Assembly: GCA_913020445.1 (NCBI GenBank)
Contig: CAJWAR010000033.1
Coordinates: forward strand, 1-45,167
DNA from: an uncultured Rhodospirillaceae bacterium
GTDB taxonomy: Bacteria; Pseudomonadota; Alphaproteobacteria; Rhodospirillales; UBA2165
Direction of reading: 5' to 3'
Length of the DNA stretch: 45,167 nucleotides
Made by a program: the position numbers and the translations under genes. The notes beneath the pieces are model-generated. The model was not told the DNA's origin and did not search any database. It worked only from the letters and a program-made list of their open reading frames with translations. Positions 26,454 through 34,976 of the stretch are shown here, one piece after another (the first letter of the stretch is position 1; every line of letters begins with the position of its first letter).

Positions 26454-27518
26454 ATGAATTTTCAGACCAAATACTGGCATGCACTCGACGGCGATCGGGT
26501 GCAATGCGATGTCTGTCCCAGGGAATGTAAAATTCGGGATGGCCAGCGCGGCTTGTGTTTTGTCCGCGCCTGCGAGGACGGCGAGATCGTTCTTACAACT
26601 TATGGCCGCTCCTCCGGTTTTTGTGTCGATCCGATTGAGAAAAAGCCGCTTAATCATTTTTTACCCGGCACACCGGTGCTGTCTTTCGGCACCGCCGGCT
26701 GCAATCTCACCTGCAAATTCTGCCAGAACTACGATATCTCCAAATCCCGTCAGATGGATAAGCTGGCCGATCAAGCGGGCCCGGAAAAGATTGCGGCGGC
26801 GGCTGAACAGCTCGGCTGTAAAAGCGTCGCTTTCACTTATAACGATCCGGTCATTTTTATGGAATACGCCATCGATGTGGCTGAAGCCTGCCACGCCCGG
26901 GATATCAAAACGGTCGCCGTGACGGCGGGCTATATTTGCCCTGAACCTCGCGCTGAGTTCTATCAGCACATCGACGCGGCCAATATCGATCTCAAAGCTT
27001 TTACGGATGAATTTTATATGGAGCTCTGCTCGGCTCATTTGGAGGAAGTGCTGGAGACCCTCAAATATCTCAAACAGGAGACCGATACTTGGTTTGAGAT
27101 TACGACACTGCTGATCCCCGGCGAAAACGATTCCGACAAAGAACTGAACGAAGAATGTGCCTGGATCATGGAGCATCTCGGCCCGGATGTGCCGTTGCAT
27201 TTCTCTGCCTTTCATCCGGATTGGAAAATGACCGATAAGCCCAACACACCGCCGGACACTTTGCACCGCGCTCGCAAGATCGCCCGTGAGCACGGGCTGC
27301 GTTATGTCTATCTCGGCAACATTCACGACTATGATGGCTCCAGCACTTACTGTCACAATTGCGGCGAGACACTGATTGGCCGGGATTGGTATGAGCTCTC
27401 GACCTGGAATCTCACGGCGGATGGCCGTTGCCAGAAATGCGGCGCGGCCTGCGCCGGTGTCTTTGATGGCCCTGCCGGGACTTGGGGCCGCAAGCGTCAG
27501 CCAGTGCGGATGGGCTGA
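26454..27518 (+). CDS. AmmeMemoRadiSam system radical SAM enzyme
   Basis: A 354-residue radical-SAM protein. The cluster-binding motif is C83-x3-C87-x2-C90 (GCNLTCKFC). An N-terminal Cys set (CDVCPREC, GLCFVRAC) and a C-terminal zinc-ribbon-like part (YCHNCGE and CQKCGAAC) are characteristic of this family, which resembles pyruvate formate-lyase activases. It is the third member of the AMMECR1/Memo/radical-SAM set. The open frame goes back to 26364, but those residues derive from a palindromic repeat, so the ATG at 26454 (MNFQTKYWHAL) is used. The substrate is unknown. Confidence 0.93.
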   Translation: MNFQTKYWHALDGDRVQCDVCPRECKIRDGQRGLCFVRACEDGEIVLTTYGRSSGFCVDPIEKKPLNHFLPGTPVLSFGTAGCNLTCKFCQNYDISKSRQMDKLADQAGPEKIAAAAEQLGCKSVAFTYNDPVIFMEYAIDVAEACHARDIKTVAVTAGYICPEPRAEFYQHIDAANIDLKAFTDEFYMELCSAHLEEVLETLKYLKQETDTWFEITTLLIPGENDSDKELNEECAWIMEHLGPDVPLHFSAFHPDWKMTDKPNTPPDTLHRARKIAREHGLRYVYLGNIHDYDGSSTYCHNCGETLIGRDWYELSTWNLTADGRCQKCGAACAGVFDGPAGTWGRKRQPVRMG

Positions 27519-27567
27519 CTTTTAAATGGGTTTGTTTTTTCCCCGGCTGCCGTGCTAAACGAAGGCC

Positions 27568-28542
27568 ATGAGTAAGAAGTCCCTATTTTTCATGGCAAAA
27601 TTTGTCATCTCGGCACTGTTGATTTGGTTGATCGCGGCGAATTTTGAGATCGGTTCCGCCGCCGAGCGGTTAACGGAAATTGAGTATTTTTACTTGCTGG
27701 GCGTTTTTGTTGTGTATGTCGTGCTGTTGGTTAATAATACCGCCCGGTGGCAGGTCGTACTCAACGCCATTCATGCGCATCTGCCGTTTTGGGTGGCGGC
27801 AAAAATTCTCTATATTTCGATGTTTTTTAATCAGACCCTGCCCTCGGCGATTGGCGGCGATGCTTTTCGTATGTTTTTAGCCCGTAAAGCCGGCGTTGAC
27901 CTGAAGGGTGCGATTAACGGCGTGATGCTAGAGCGCGCCGCAACGGTTACCGGGTTGATCGGTTTGGTGGTCGCCACCCAGCCATTTCTGCTGGCCCGCA
28001 TTGGTGATAATCCGGTTAAATATGCCTTTCCGGCCCTCGCGGTAATAGCGGTATCGGGTCTGATTTTTTTGATGCTGCTTGACCGGTTGCCGGCGCGTCT
28101 TCAGACCTTAAAACTGGTGCGCGGTCTCGGACATTTGGCGGCTGATACCAAAAAACTTTTCCTGTCGCCGCGTTACGCATTTAAGGCTATTTCTCTAGGC
28201 GTTCTCGGTAATATTTTGATCTCGCTCGTTGCCTATCTCACGGCTCAAGCCTTGGCGATTGAAGTCTCGGTCCTGGACTGCCTGGTCCTGATCCCGCCCG
28301 TGATATTGATCACGACACTGCCGATCTCAATCGCCGGCTGGGGTGTGCGGGAAGGGGCGATGGTGGCCGCCTTTGCCTTTGTTGGTGTCGCCGAAGGGGA
28401 TGCGTTTGTCATGTCGATCCTGTTCGGCCTGATCAATGTGGTTTTTGCCTTGCCGGGCGGATTGTTGTGGTTGCTCGGCGATTATAAGCGCGAAGACGTT
28501 GCCGAGGTTGAAGCTGATATTATAGATTCGGCGGATGCTTGA
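27568..28542 (+). CDS. lysylphosphatidylglycerol synthase TM/YbhN-like flippase-domain protein
   Basis: A 324-residue membrane protein with about eight helices of the UPF0104/YbhN (LPG synthase transmembrane) family. Signatures include NNTARWQVVLNA, FFNQTLPSAIGGDAFRMFLARKAG and the late PISIAGWGVREGAMVAAF. It lacks the soluble lysyl-transferase domain, so it is not an MprF; related proteins are linked to lipid or glycan translocation. It follows the radical-SAM gene by 49 bases and could be co-transcribed with it. Confidence 0.88.
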   Translation: MSKKSLFFMAKFVISALLIWLIAANFEIGSAAERLTEIEYFYLLGVFVVYVVLLVNNTARWQVVLNAIHAHLPFWVAAKILYISMFFNQTLPSAIGGDAFRMFLARKAGVDLKGAINGVMLERAATVTGLIGLVVATQPFLLARIGDNPVKYAFPALAVIAVSGLIFLMLLDRLPARLQTLKLVRGLGHLAADTKKLFLSPRYAFKAISLGVLGNILISLVAYLTAQALAIEVSVLDCLVLIPPVILITTLPISIAGWGVREGAMVAAFAFVGVAEGDAFVMSILFGLINVVFALPGGLLWLLGDYKREDVAEVEADIIDSADA

Positions 28543-28635
28543 TCGGCTTGGCGCAACAAATGCTTTCTTTTGCGGTCATGTCGGCTAAATTCAACTTAAT
28601 ATTTTTCGGGAACAGTTAATCTTTACGAGGATCAC

Positions 28636-30141
28636 ATGAAAATTTCCTTTGCCAAGCCGGGATTGCCCGCAACAGGTATTGTTGTTGTCAGTGCGAACGC
28701 AGGCAGCAAGCTTTCCGCCGCCGCAACCAAACTGGATAAAAAAACGGGTGGCGCATTAACTCGTGCGATCAAGGCCAGCAGCTTTGAGGGTAAAAAGGGA
28801 CAATCGCTGAACGTCATGGCGCCAGCCGGAACGCGGCTTGATCGGGTGATGGTCGTTGGGCTTGGCAAAGCTAAAGATGTTAGCGAGCTTGAAATGCAAA
28901 AACTGGGTGGCCGGATTTATGCTGGCACTTGGCAAGGCAAAAAAGGCACGGTCGCAATAGCCGTTGATGCGGTTAAAGACGTCAAAATGAGCGCCGCCGA
29001 TATCGCCGCCGAGATCGCTTTTGGCGCCGAGCTTCGCTCTTACCGATTTGACAAATATAAAACCAAACAAAAACCAAAGGACAAACCGAGCCTCAAATCC
29101 ATTACCTTACATTGCGCCGGTTTCGCCAATGCGCGCAAAAAATATGCCGGCTTGGGTAAGATCGCCAGTGGTGTTTTCTTCACCCGTAATTTGGTGTCAG
29201 AACCGTCAAACGTGCTTTATCCCGACACTCTCGCCAAGCAGGCGAAAACGTTGGAAAAGCTCGGCGTCAAAGTGCAAGTCTTCGGTGAAGCACAAATGCG
29301 CCGGCTCGGTATGGGTGCGCTTTTAGGCGTTGGCCAGGCCAGTATTCGCGAGTCCAAAATGGTCGTCATGCAATGGCAGGGCGGACCAAAGGGCAGGGGC
29401 AAAGCTGCCCAGCCGATCGCTTTCGTCGGTAAAGGCGTGACCTTTGATACCGGTGGTATTTCGATCAAGCCGTCTGCCGGGATGGAAGATATGAAATGGG
29501 ATATGGGCGGTGCCGGTGTTGTTATCGGCCTGATGAAAGCGCTCGCTGGCCGCAAAGCCAAAGCCAATGTTGTTGGGGTGGTCGGCCTGGTCGAGAACAT
29601 GCCGGGTGGCAATGCGCAACGACCGGGCGATATTGTCACTTCGATGTCCGGTCAAACGATTGAAGTGCTCAACACCGATGCCGAGGGGCGGCTCGTGCTG
29701 GCTGACGCGCTGCATTACACCAATAACCGCTTTAAGCCGAAATTCATGGTTAATCTCGCGACCTTGACCGGCGCTATCATCGTCTCGCTTGGCAGCCACC
29801 ATGCCGGTCTGTTCTCGAACAATGATCAGTTATCGGAACGTCTCACCAAGGCGGGCACGGATGTCGATGAGAAGCTCTGGCGGCTGCCGCTGAGCGAAGC
29901 CTATGACAAGATGATCAATTCGCAAGCGGCTGATATGCAAAACATCGGTGGCCGGGGTGCTGGTAGTATTACGGCGGCTCAGTTCCTGCAACGCTTTGTC
30001 GGTAAAACGCCCTGGGCGCATTTGGATATTGCCGGTGTGACGTGGTCTAAGGCCGATGCGCCAACCGTGCCAAAAGGCGGCACAGCCTTTGGTGTGCGCC
30101 TGCTCGACCGCCTTGTCGCCAATAATTACGAAAAAAGCTAG
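28636..30141 (+). CDS. pepA: leucyl aminopeptidase (M17)
   Basis: A 501-residue cytosolic dinuclear-metal aminopeptidase that removes N-terminal residues from peptides. The N-terminal macro-like domain (1-165) is followed by the catalytic domain. Metal and catalytic residues are visible: Lys266 and Asp271 (FVGKGVTFDTGG), Asp289, and the NTDAEGRL signature with Asp348, Glu350 and Arg352. It precedes holC, the usual alphaproteobacterial order, with a palindromic repeat in between. A GAGG ribosome-binding site lies before the ATG. Confidence 0.97.
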   Translation: MKISFAKPGLPATGIVVVSANAGSKLSAAATKLDKKTGGALTRAIKASSFEGKKGQSLNVMAPAGTRLDRVMVVGLGKAKDVSELEMQKLGGRIYAGTWQGKKGTVAIAVDAVKDVKMSAADIAAEIAFGAELRSYRFDKYKTKQKPKDKPSLKSITLHCAGFANARKKYAGLGKIASGVFFTRNLVSEPSNVLYPDTLAKQAKTLEKLGVKVQVFGEAQMRRLGMGALLGVGQASIRESKMVVMQWQGGPKGRGKAAQPIAFVGKGVTFDTGGISIKPSAGMEDMKWDMGGAGVVIGLMKALAGRKAKANVVGVVGLVENMPGGNAQRPGDIVTSMSGQTIEVLNTDAEGRLVLADALHYTNNRFKPKFMVNLATLTGAIIVSLGSHHAGLFSNNDQLSERLTKAGTDVDEKLWRLPLSEAYDKMINSQAADMQNIGGRGAGSITAAQFLQRFVGKTPWAHLDIAGVTWSKADAPTVPKGGTAFGVRLLDRLVANNYEKS

Positions 30142-30174
30142 CGTCTGACGCCCCAACTTCGTCCAATCCACCCT

Positions 30175-30265
30175 CGTCACCCCGGCCTTGAGCCGGGGTC
30201 CAGTTTTTGGACGGCGAAAGTATAAAAGGAAGCTTTCTGGATTCCGGATCAAGTCCGGAATGACG
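30175..30265. repeat. composite palindromic intergenic repeat
   Basis: Two diverged hairpin units in inverted order. Unit one: CGTCA then CCCCGGC (30180-30186), loop, GCCGGGG (30192-30198), TCCAG. Unit two: CTGGA then TTCCGGA (30242-30248), loop, TCCGGAA (30254-30260), TGACG. The outer CGTCA/TGACG and inner TCCAG/CTGGA ends also pair, so the whole can fold as one long structure. Elements of this type recur between genes of alphaproteobacteria. It lies between pepA and holC and may end or protect the pepA mRNA. Confidence 0.85.
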
Positions 30266-30325
30266 GGGTGCTTTAGTCAGGCGATATTTTGACAGCCGCC
30301 AATTTGCTATCTAAAGTTCGCCACC

Positions 30326-30781
30326 ATGACCGATATCGCTTTTTATCATTTGCAAAAAACCAATCTGGAAGACGCCTTGCCGAAGCTTTTGGAGCGGACG
30401 CTGGCGGCAGGCAAACGCGCGCTGGTGCGGTCCGGCTCAAGCGAGCGCGTCGAAGCGCTTAATGCAATCCTCTGGACCCACGGGAAAGACAGCTGGCTGC
30501 CCCATGGCAGCGTCAAAGATGGCCATGCCGAAGATCAGCCGATTTGGCTGACGACCGACAACGATAATCCAAACGGCGCCAGTTTTGTTTTTCTAACGGA
30601 TAATATTGAAGCAACCGATCTCGATCAGTTCGAGCGCTGTTTTGATTTGTTTGACGGCAATGATGAGGCTTCCGTAACGGCGGCGCGGACCCGCTGGAAA
30701 GAGCTTTCAGATGCTGGCCATGAGCTGCATTACTGGCAACAAAATGAACAAGGCAAATGGGTTGAGAAAGCGTCGACCTAA
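30326..30781 (+). CDS. holC: DNA polymerase III chi subunit
   Basis: A 151-residue HolC. This clamp-loader accessory subunit links the polymerase III holoenzyme to single-strand-binding protein. Family features are FYHLQKTNLEDALPKLLERTLAAGKRALVR, the LNAILWTHGKDSWLPHG motif and PIWLTTDNDNPNGASFVFL. It follows pepA as in most alphaproteobacteria and converges on the histidine-kinase gene 27 bases away with no clear terminator. Confidence 0.94.
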   Translation: MTDIAFYHLQKTNLEDALPKLLERTLAAGKRALVRSGSSERVEALNAILWTHGKDSWLPHGSVKDGHAEDQPIWLTTDNDNPNGASFVFLTDNIEATDLDQFERCFDLFDGNDEASVTAARTRWKELSDAGHELHYWQQNEQGKWVEKAST

Positions 30782-30808
30782 TTTCTCAATTGGCAGACTT
30801 AAGGCGTA

Positions 30809-32347
30809 TTAAACAGCTGATTCTCCCGAGAACAATGGCAGTCGAATATAGAAAGCAGCGCCCTGCGAGGGAGGAGGTTCATACCAAATTTGGCCATTGA
30901 GTTCATTGATGATCGAGCGACAGATGGGAAGCCCCAATCCGAGGCCTGATTTCTTAGTCGAAATATAGGGCTCAAAAAGTTGCTTTTGGAGTTCGGGCTC
31001 CACACCGGGGCCATTGTCCAATATTTTGATTAGGATCGAGTCGGTGTCTGTCGATGTTTTGATTATTAACTTGCCCGACCCAGAATCCATGGAACTCATT
31101 GCGTCAACACTATTTCGGACGAGATTAAAAATGACTTGTTGGATTAAAACAGAATCTCCGATAACAACGGGTGATGGCCTGGCCAGATCAAGTGACAGGT
31201 CCACTTTGTTTAAGTCGAAATCTGCTTTCAGCAATTGCATCGCTGTGTTGATAGTATCACTGATCTCTACTTTCTCCGACTTGTGATCCTCGCGGCGAAC
31301 AAAATCCCGTAAACGATGAATAACATCACCTGCGCGAATTGCCTGATCAGAGGCTTTTTCCAAGGCCTCAATGATGGGTTTTGGCGTCTGATTTTCAGTA
31401 CTTAGGCGCCGTAAACTACCGTCAATGTAGGCAGCAATGGCTGCCAGTGGCTGGTTTAGTTCATGGGCTATGCCGGTCGCCATTTCACCCATTGTCGCAA
31501 CCCGGGATACATGAGCCAGTTGCTCCTGATGCTGGCGTGATTCCGCATCTGCCAATTTACGCGCCGTTGCCATGTTTTTTAAGGCTATCGCCAAATCACC
31601 GATTTCGTCTGTTCGGTTTAGAGAAATATCAGCATCATAATTGCCTTTTGAGTACTGGTCGGTCAGGTCCATTAACGCATTAACTGGCCTGGTAAACCTT
31701 TTGGCCGCAATGACGGCAAAAATTATCCCAAGAATAATTAAAATGAGTGCCGAGACACCGGTGAAGATTGCGAATCGCGTATCATGGTCGTTGGCGATGC
31801 GTGCCAGAACATCTTGCAGGTTTTTTTGGTCGATTTTGATTTCGTCCAGCTTCAAACCAATGCGAACGCCGCCTAGGACCCGGCTTCCTGCTAACACCGG
31901 TGTAGTGACATGTAGAACTTTGTCGGTTGTCCAGGAAACTGGTTGTCGTTTTTTTACAGATTCTTGCAAATGTTTGTCGTTTAGAAGCGTGCCAAACTTT
32001 TCGATGGTGACTGTGCCATCCTGAATAACCCGGTTCGTTCTGTCATAAATGAAAACATACGCGACACCGGGTTGGCCCTGTGTTGATCTTGCCAACTCGT
32101 TTATCAAGTCTTGATTGTCAAAATACAGTGCGTTAACCAAGCTGCCGGATAAAAGACCAGCTAGTGATAACCCTTTTTTCCGTGTTTGATCAAATAAGGC
32201 GTCTCGCGTTAATTTTGATCCTAGCTCTCTCGACTCTTTGATGGTTTGGACAAAATCTATTTGCAGTAATCCGGCCAAGAGCAGGACGAGGAATAAAATG
32301 ATGGCAATAATTGTAATTGCAAATTGGGTTTGCAGGCGAAATTTCAT
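30809..32347 (-). CDS. membrane sensor histidine kinase
   Basis: A 512-residue kinase. Helix one (about 9-30), a periplasmic sensing domain (31-190, single-cache-like), helix two (about 193-215), a HAMP linker (216-270), the phospho-acceptor domain with His295 (GIAHELNQPL) and an ATPase domain with the N box (NLVRNSVDAM), DNGPGVE and GLGLGLPI. The HELNQPL box is that of the DctB/TtrS/FixL-type kinases. It overlaps the PhnD-like gene by four bases, so both are surely co-translated. No response regulator is encoded in the window, which makes it an orphan pair. Confidence 0.93.
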   Translation of the reverse strand: MKFRLQTQFAITIIAIILFLVLLLAGLLQIDFVQTIKESRELGSKLTRDALFDQTRKKGLSLAGLLSGSLVNALYFDNQDLINELARSTQGQPGVAYVFIYDRTNRVIQDGTVTIEKFGTLLNDKHLQESVKKRQPVSWTTDKVLHVTTPVLAGSRVLGGVRIGLKLDEIKIDQKNLQDVLARIANDHDTRFAIFTGVSALILIILGIIFAVIAAKRFTRPVNALMDLTDQYSKGNYDADISLNRTDEIGDLAIALKNMATARKLADAESRQHQEQLAHVSRVATMGEMATGIAHELNQPLAAIAAYIDGSLRRLSTENQTPKPIIEALEKASDQAIRAGDVIHRLRDFVRREDHKSEKVEISDTINTAMQLLKADFDLNKVDLSLDLARPSPVVIGDSVLIQQVIFNLVRNSVDAMSSMDSGSGKLIIKTSTDTDSILIKILDNGPGVEPELQKQLFEPYISTKKSGLGLGLPICRSIINELNGQIWYEPPPSQGAAFYIRLPLFSGESAV

Positions 32348-33282
32348 TTGTTGGACGATTTCGGAAGATACTGCATGAGTGATTTTACTTCCGCCAAACT
32401 TTTTGAAGCCTCCGAGCCAATGTCGGTGTATTTTGACACTTTGTAATAATCGCTCAGCATCTTACGCCCTGATTCTTGATTGCTCATATTTTTCATCACT
32501 GAGCGTAAGGAGGATTTTAAATTGGATGACATGTTTTTGCGCACCAATACCAGCGAGCGGACAATCGGTTTGCTGGTGGCGATTATTTTCAGCGATTTTT
32601 TAAGGCGATCTGGTGTCCTGACCACTTCTTTCCAATCGGTACTGCTAAAAGCGCCGGCAGAGACCAGGCCACGCGCGACCCACGTTACCATGTTTAATTC
32701 GCCGCGTGAGAAAGTGAATCCGATGGAATCTCTTTTCGGCTCATTCCGTGGTGAACGCAGATGTTCTACTTTGAAACCACCGCGTGTCAGCATGGCAATT
32801 GGGATCAGAAAACCACTGGTCGAGCCACTATCCTCAAACGCGATTTTTTTACCTTTTAAGTCACTTAACGCATTAATACCGCTATCTTTTGCGGAAAAGA
32901 AAATAGTTCGATAGAAAGGCACTCCTTTCTTCCATTCGTGGAGAATAATTTCCGCACCGGCACGCATTTTTAACCTTAAGCCTGAAAAGGCGGTTTCTGA
33001 TAGCAGGTCAACTTTTCCATTCGCTAAATAATCGATCATTTGCTCAAGATCTTTGGCAATCAGCACATCGCTTTTTACAATGCCGGTTGACGATAGATTT
33101 TGAGCCAGATAGCTGCCCATTCTTTCTAATACAGGATGGTGCTTTTTTGGATCATCCGATATTTTACCGATGACTAAGGTTTTGGATCGCTCTGATGGCG
33201 GAAGGTTTTGCGCCTGAACTGAAACAACGAAATGGAAAGTTGCAGTGAGAAAAAATATCAAACCAAGTGCCGGGTATTTCAT
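32344..33282 (-). CDS. PhnD-like periplasmic binding protein
   Basis: A 312-residue exported protein of the phosphate/phosphonate-binding PhnD family. The signal peptide (KYPALGLIFFLTATFHFVV, ending VQAQ) precedes TLVIGKISDDPKKHHPVLERMGSYL. The motif IAFEDSGSTSGFLIP matches the FxDPxSTSGYLxP box of PhnD. A full phn transporter is absent; instead the next gene is a histidine kinase overlapping by four bases. Such proteins can act as ligand-sensing partners, as the PhnD-like part of the tetrathionate sensor TtrS does. ATG 33282 is used over an upstream start at 33300 because it begins the signal peptide. Confidence 0.88.
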   Translation of the reverse strand: MKYPALGLIFFLTATFHFVVSVQAQNLPPSERSKTLVIGKISDDPKKHHPVLERMGSYLAQNLSSTGIVKSDVLIAKDLEQMIDYLANGKVDLLSETAFSGLRLKMRAGAEIILHEWKKGVPFYRTIFFSAKDSGINALSDLKGKKIAFEDSGSTSGFLIPIAMLTRGGFKVEHLRSPRNEPKRDSIGFTFSRGELNMVTWVARGLVSAGAFSSTDWKEVVRTPDRLKKSLKIIATSKPIVRSLVLVRKNMSSNLKSSLRSVMKNMSNQESGRKMLSDYYKVSKYTDIGSEASKSLAEVKSLMQYLPKSSNK

Positions 33283-33389
33283 AAGAGAAAGTCCAACCAC
33301 AGTGAGAGTCCAATTTTAGAAATTAACCCTACTCAATTCTCATAATTTTTGGAATAGATAACAGCCCTCAATTGGCGGACCTAACGGCC

Positions 33390-33683
33390 TTACTCAACCC
33401 CTTCAATTTTGATGATCGTTATATCTGCTGATTTTTGCCGCATCTCCATCAACGGTTTGTATTCATCCGAGGTGTAAAATTCATCGAGCACGGCCATATC
33501 CGGAAATTCAAAAATAACCGTCCGGCGGCCTTCCCAGCTGCCCTCCAGAACTTCAACCGGGGCGCTCGTGCCGACGCGCTTGCCGCCATAACTTTCGATC
33601 ATCGGCGCGACCAGATCGGCATATTCACCGAGCAGTTCGCGATCATGAACTTGCAACATATTCGCTAACAGAAAAGCAGGCAT
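33390..33683 (-). CDS. DUF1330 domain protein
   Basis: A 97-residue protein of the DUF1330 family, a small dimeric alpha/beta-barrel fold. Typical stretches are YADLVAPMIESYGGKRV, EVLEGSWEGRRTVIFEFPDMAVLDEFYTSDEY in part, and the closing KPLMEMRQKSADITI. No enzymatic role is established. The ribosome-binding site GGGAG is strong. It is one of three small or medium genes (with the ParB-like and DapA-like genes) read in the same direction. Confidence 0.88.
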   Translation of the reverse strand: MPAFLLANMLQVHDRELLGEYADLVAPMIESYGGKRVGTSAPVEVLEGSWEGRRTVIFEFPDMAVLDEFYTSDEYKPLMEMRQKSADITIIKIEGVE

Positions 33684-33715
33684 AAAATTTACTCCCTATA
33701 ATCAATGTGATCCGA

Positions 33716-33964
33716 TCAATGCAGTTGCGCGCCGACAATGAAGACTTGAATGGTTTCCTCACCAAGGGCTTTACGGGCTTCCAGGCGATGCACGCCTTTA
33801 ACTAGAACGTAGCGGCCTTTGCCTTCGCGCACCATGATCGGCTGTTCTTCGGCTTCCTCCATGATTTCTTCAGCAACTGTCTCGACTTTTTGAGGATCGA
33901 GTTCCTTTCGGCGGCCCGCCGGCACATAAATTTCTTCAATTTTCACGGTGATGGGTTTAAGCAA
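33716..33964 (-). CDS. stand-alone ParB/sulfiredoxin-like domain protein
   Basis: An 82-residue protein that is only a ParB N-terminal (Srx-like) domain: VKIEEIYVPAGRRKELDPQ, the EEQPIMVRE segment, RYVLVKGVHRLEARKALGEE. The GxHRLEA box corresponds to the CTP/ATP-binding GERR or GCHR region of ParB and sulfiredoxin. No helix-turn-helix or dimer domain follows, so it is not a chromosome-partition ParB. The start is TTG at 33964 with AGGGGA about 7 bases upstream. It lies 11 bases after the lyase gene, so probably co-transcribed. Confidence 0.8.
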   Translation of the reverse strand: MLKPITVKIEEIYVPAGRRKELDPQKVETVAEEIMEEAEEQPIMVREGKGRYVLVKGVHRLEARKALGEETIQVFIVGAQLH

Positions 33965-33975
33965 AATAATCCCCT

Positions 33976-34902
33976 TTAAGCCGCGTCTTTAAGGCCCGGC
34001 ATGGCAAAGTCGATGTCCTGCAAGGCTTGGGTAAGACCAGCCATTTGCGCCTCATCCAGCGCCATCAGGGGCGGGCGGACGCGGCACCAATCGGGATCAT
34101 CGCCATAGATTGCCGCCGCTGCTTTAAGCGCCGGGATCATCGGGTATTTTTGGAAAATATCGCGCACCACGTCCAGACCGGCTTGCAATTCATCGGCCTC
34201 GTCCGACTGCCATTTGGCATAGAGATTATGGATCGCTGCCGGATTAACATTAGCGGTCGCGGAAATACAACCGGAACCGCCGTTCCGCATATTATCCAGC
34301 AGGAAAGACTCCGCCCCGGCAAAGATGCGGAAATCATCCCAGCCGGCATCGAGCATGGCTTTGGTGTTGGACCAATCGCCCGAGCTGTCCTTAATACCGA
34401 CAACTGTGTCAGGGTAATCCTTGATCAAGCGCTCAATCAAATTGAGGCTCAACGGCACGTTTGAGATCGGCGGAATGTGATAGAGATAAATGCGCAAATT
34501 CGCATCGCCGACTTTCTGGATAATTTCCGAGTAACTGGCGTAGAGCCCATCATCACTGACGCCTTTGTAATAAAACGGCGGCAGCATCAAAGTGCCGCCA
34601 CAGCCAATTTTCGCCGCATGCGCCGTCAACTTCACACTATCCGAGAGCGCGCAGCAGCCAGTGCCAGGCATCATTCGTTGGGGGTCAATGCCGCCTTCGA
34701 TTAGGCGGTCCATCAACTCAATTTTTTCATCTGTCGATAGCGAATTAGCTTCGCTGTTGGTGCCGAACACGGCGAGACCAACATTCTGCGACAGCATCCA
34801 CTTGCATTGGCGGATCAAGCGCTCTGCATCGGGTGCTAGGTCGGCGTTAAAAGGTGTGATGACGGGTGTCAAAACGCCTGAAAATTTATCTGGTGCACTC
34901 AT
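33976..34902 (-). CDS. dihydrodipicolinate synthase/N-acetylneuraminate lyase family protein
   Basis: A 308-residue class I aldolase barrel. The Schiff-base Lys171 is in VVGIKDSSGD and the catalytic Tyr141 in YLYHIPP. The pocket motif usually GTTGE or GSTGE reads GTNSE (48-51 region), so it is unlikely to be the true DapA of lysine synthesis; a pyruvate-type aldolase or dehydratase on a sugar acid or hydroxyproline-type substrate is more likely. ATG 34902 is chosen for its GGGGAA ribosome-binding site and the MSAPDKFSGVLTPVITPF start; an upstream start at 34947 is less likely. Confidence 0.85.
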   Translation of the reverse strand: MSAPDKFSGVLTPVITPFNADLAPDAERLIRQCKWMLSQNVGLAVFGTNSEANSLSTDEKIELMDRLIEGGIDPQRMMPGTGCCALSDSVKLTAHAAKIGCGGTLMLPPFYYKGVSDDGLYASYSEIIQKVGDANLRIYLYHIPPISNVPLSLNLIERLIKDYPDTVVGIKDSSGDWSNTKAMLDAGWDDFRIFAGAESFLLDNMRNGGSGCISATANVNPAAIHNLYAKWQSDEADELQAGLDVVRDIFQKYPMIPALKAAAAIYGDDPDWCRVRPPLMALDEAQMAGLTQALQDIDFAMPGLKDAA

Positions 34903-34976
34903 GGCGCGGTTCCCCATTTTTTTGGTTATCGAATTAAGGGGACACAATACTTAATTAACATGGATTCACAACTTCC

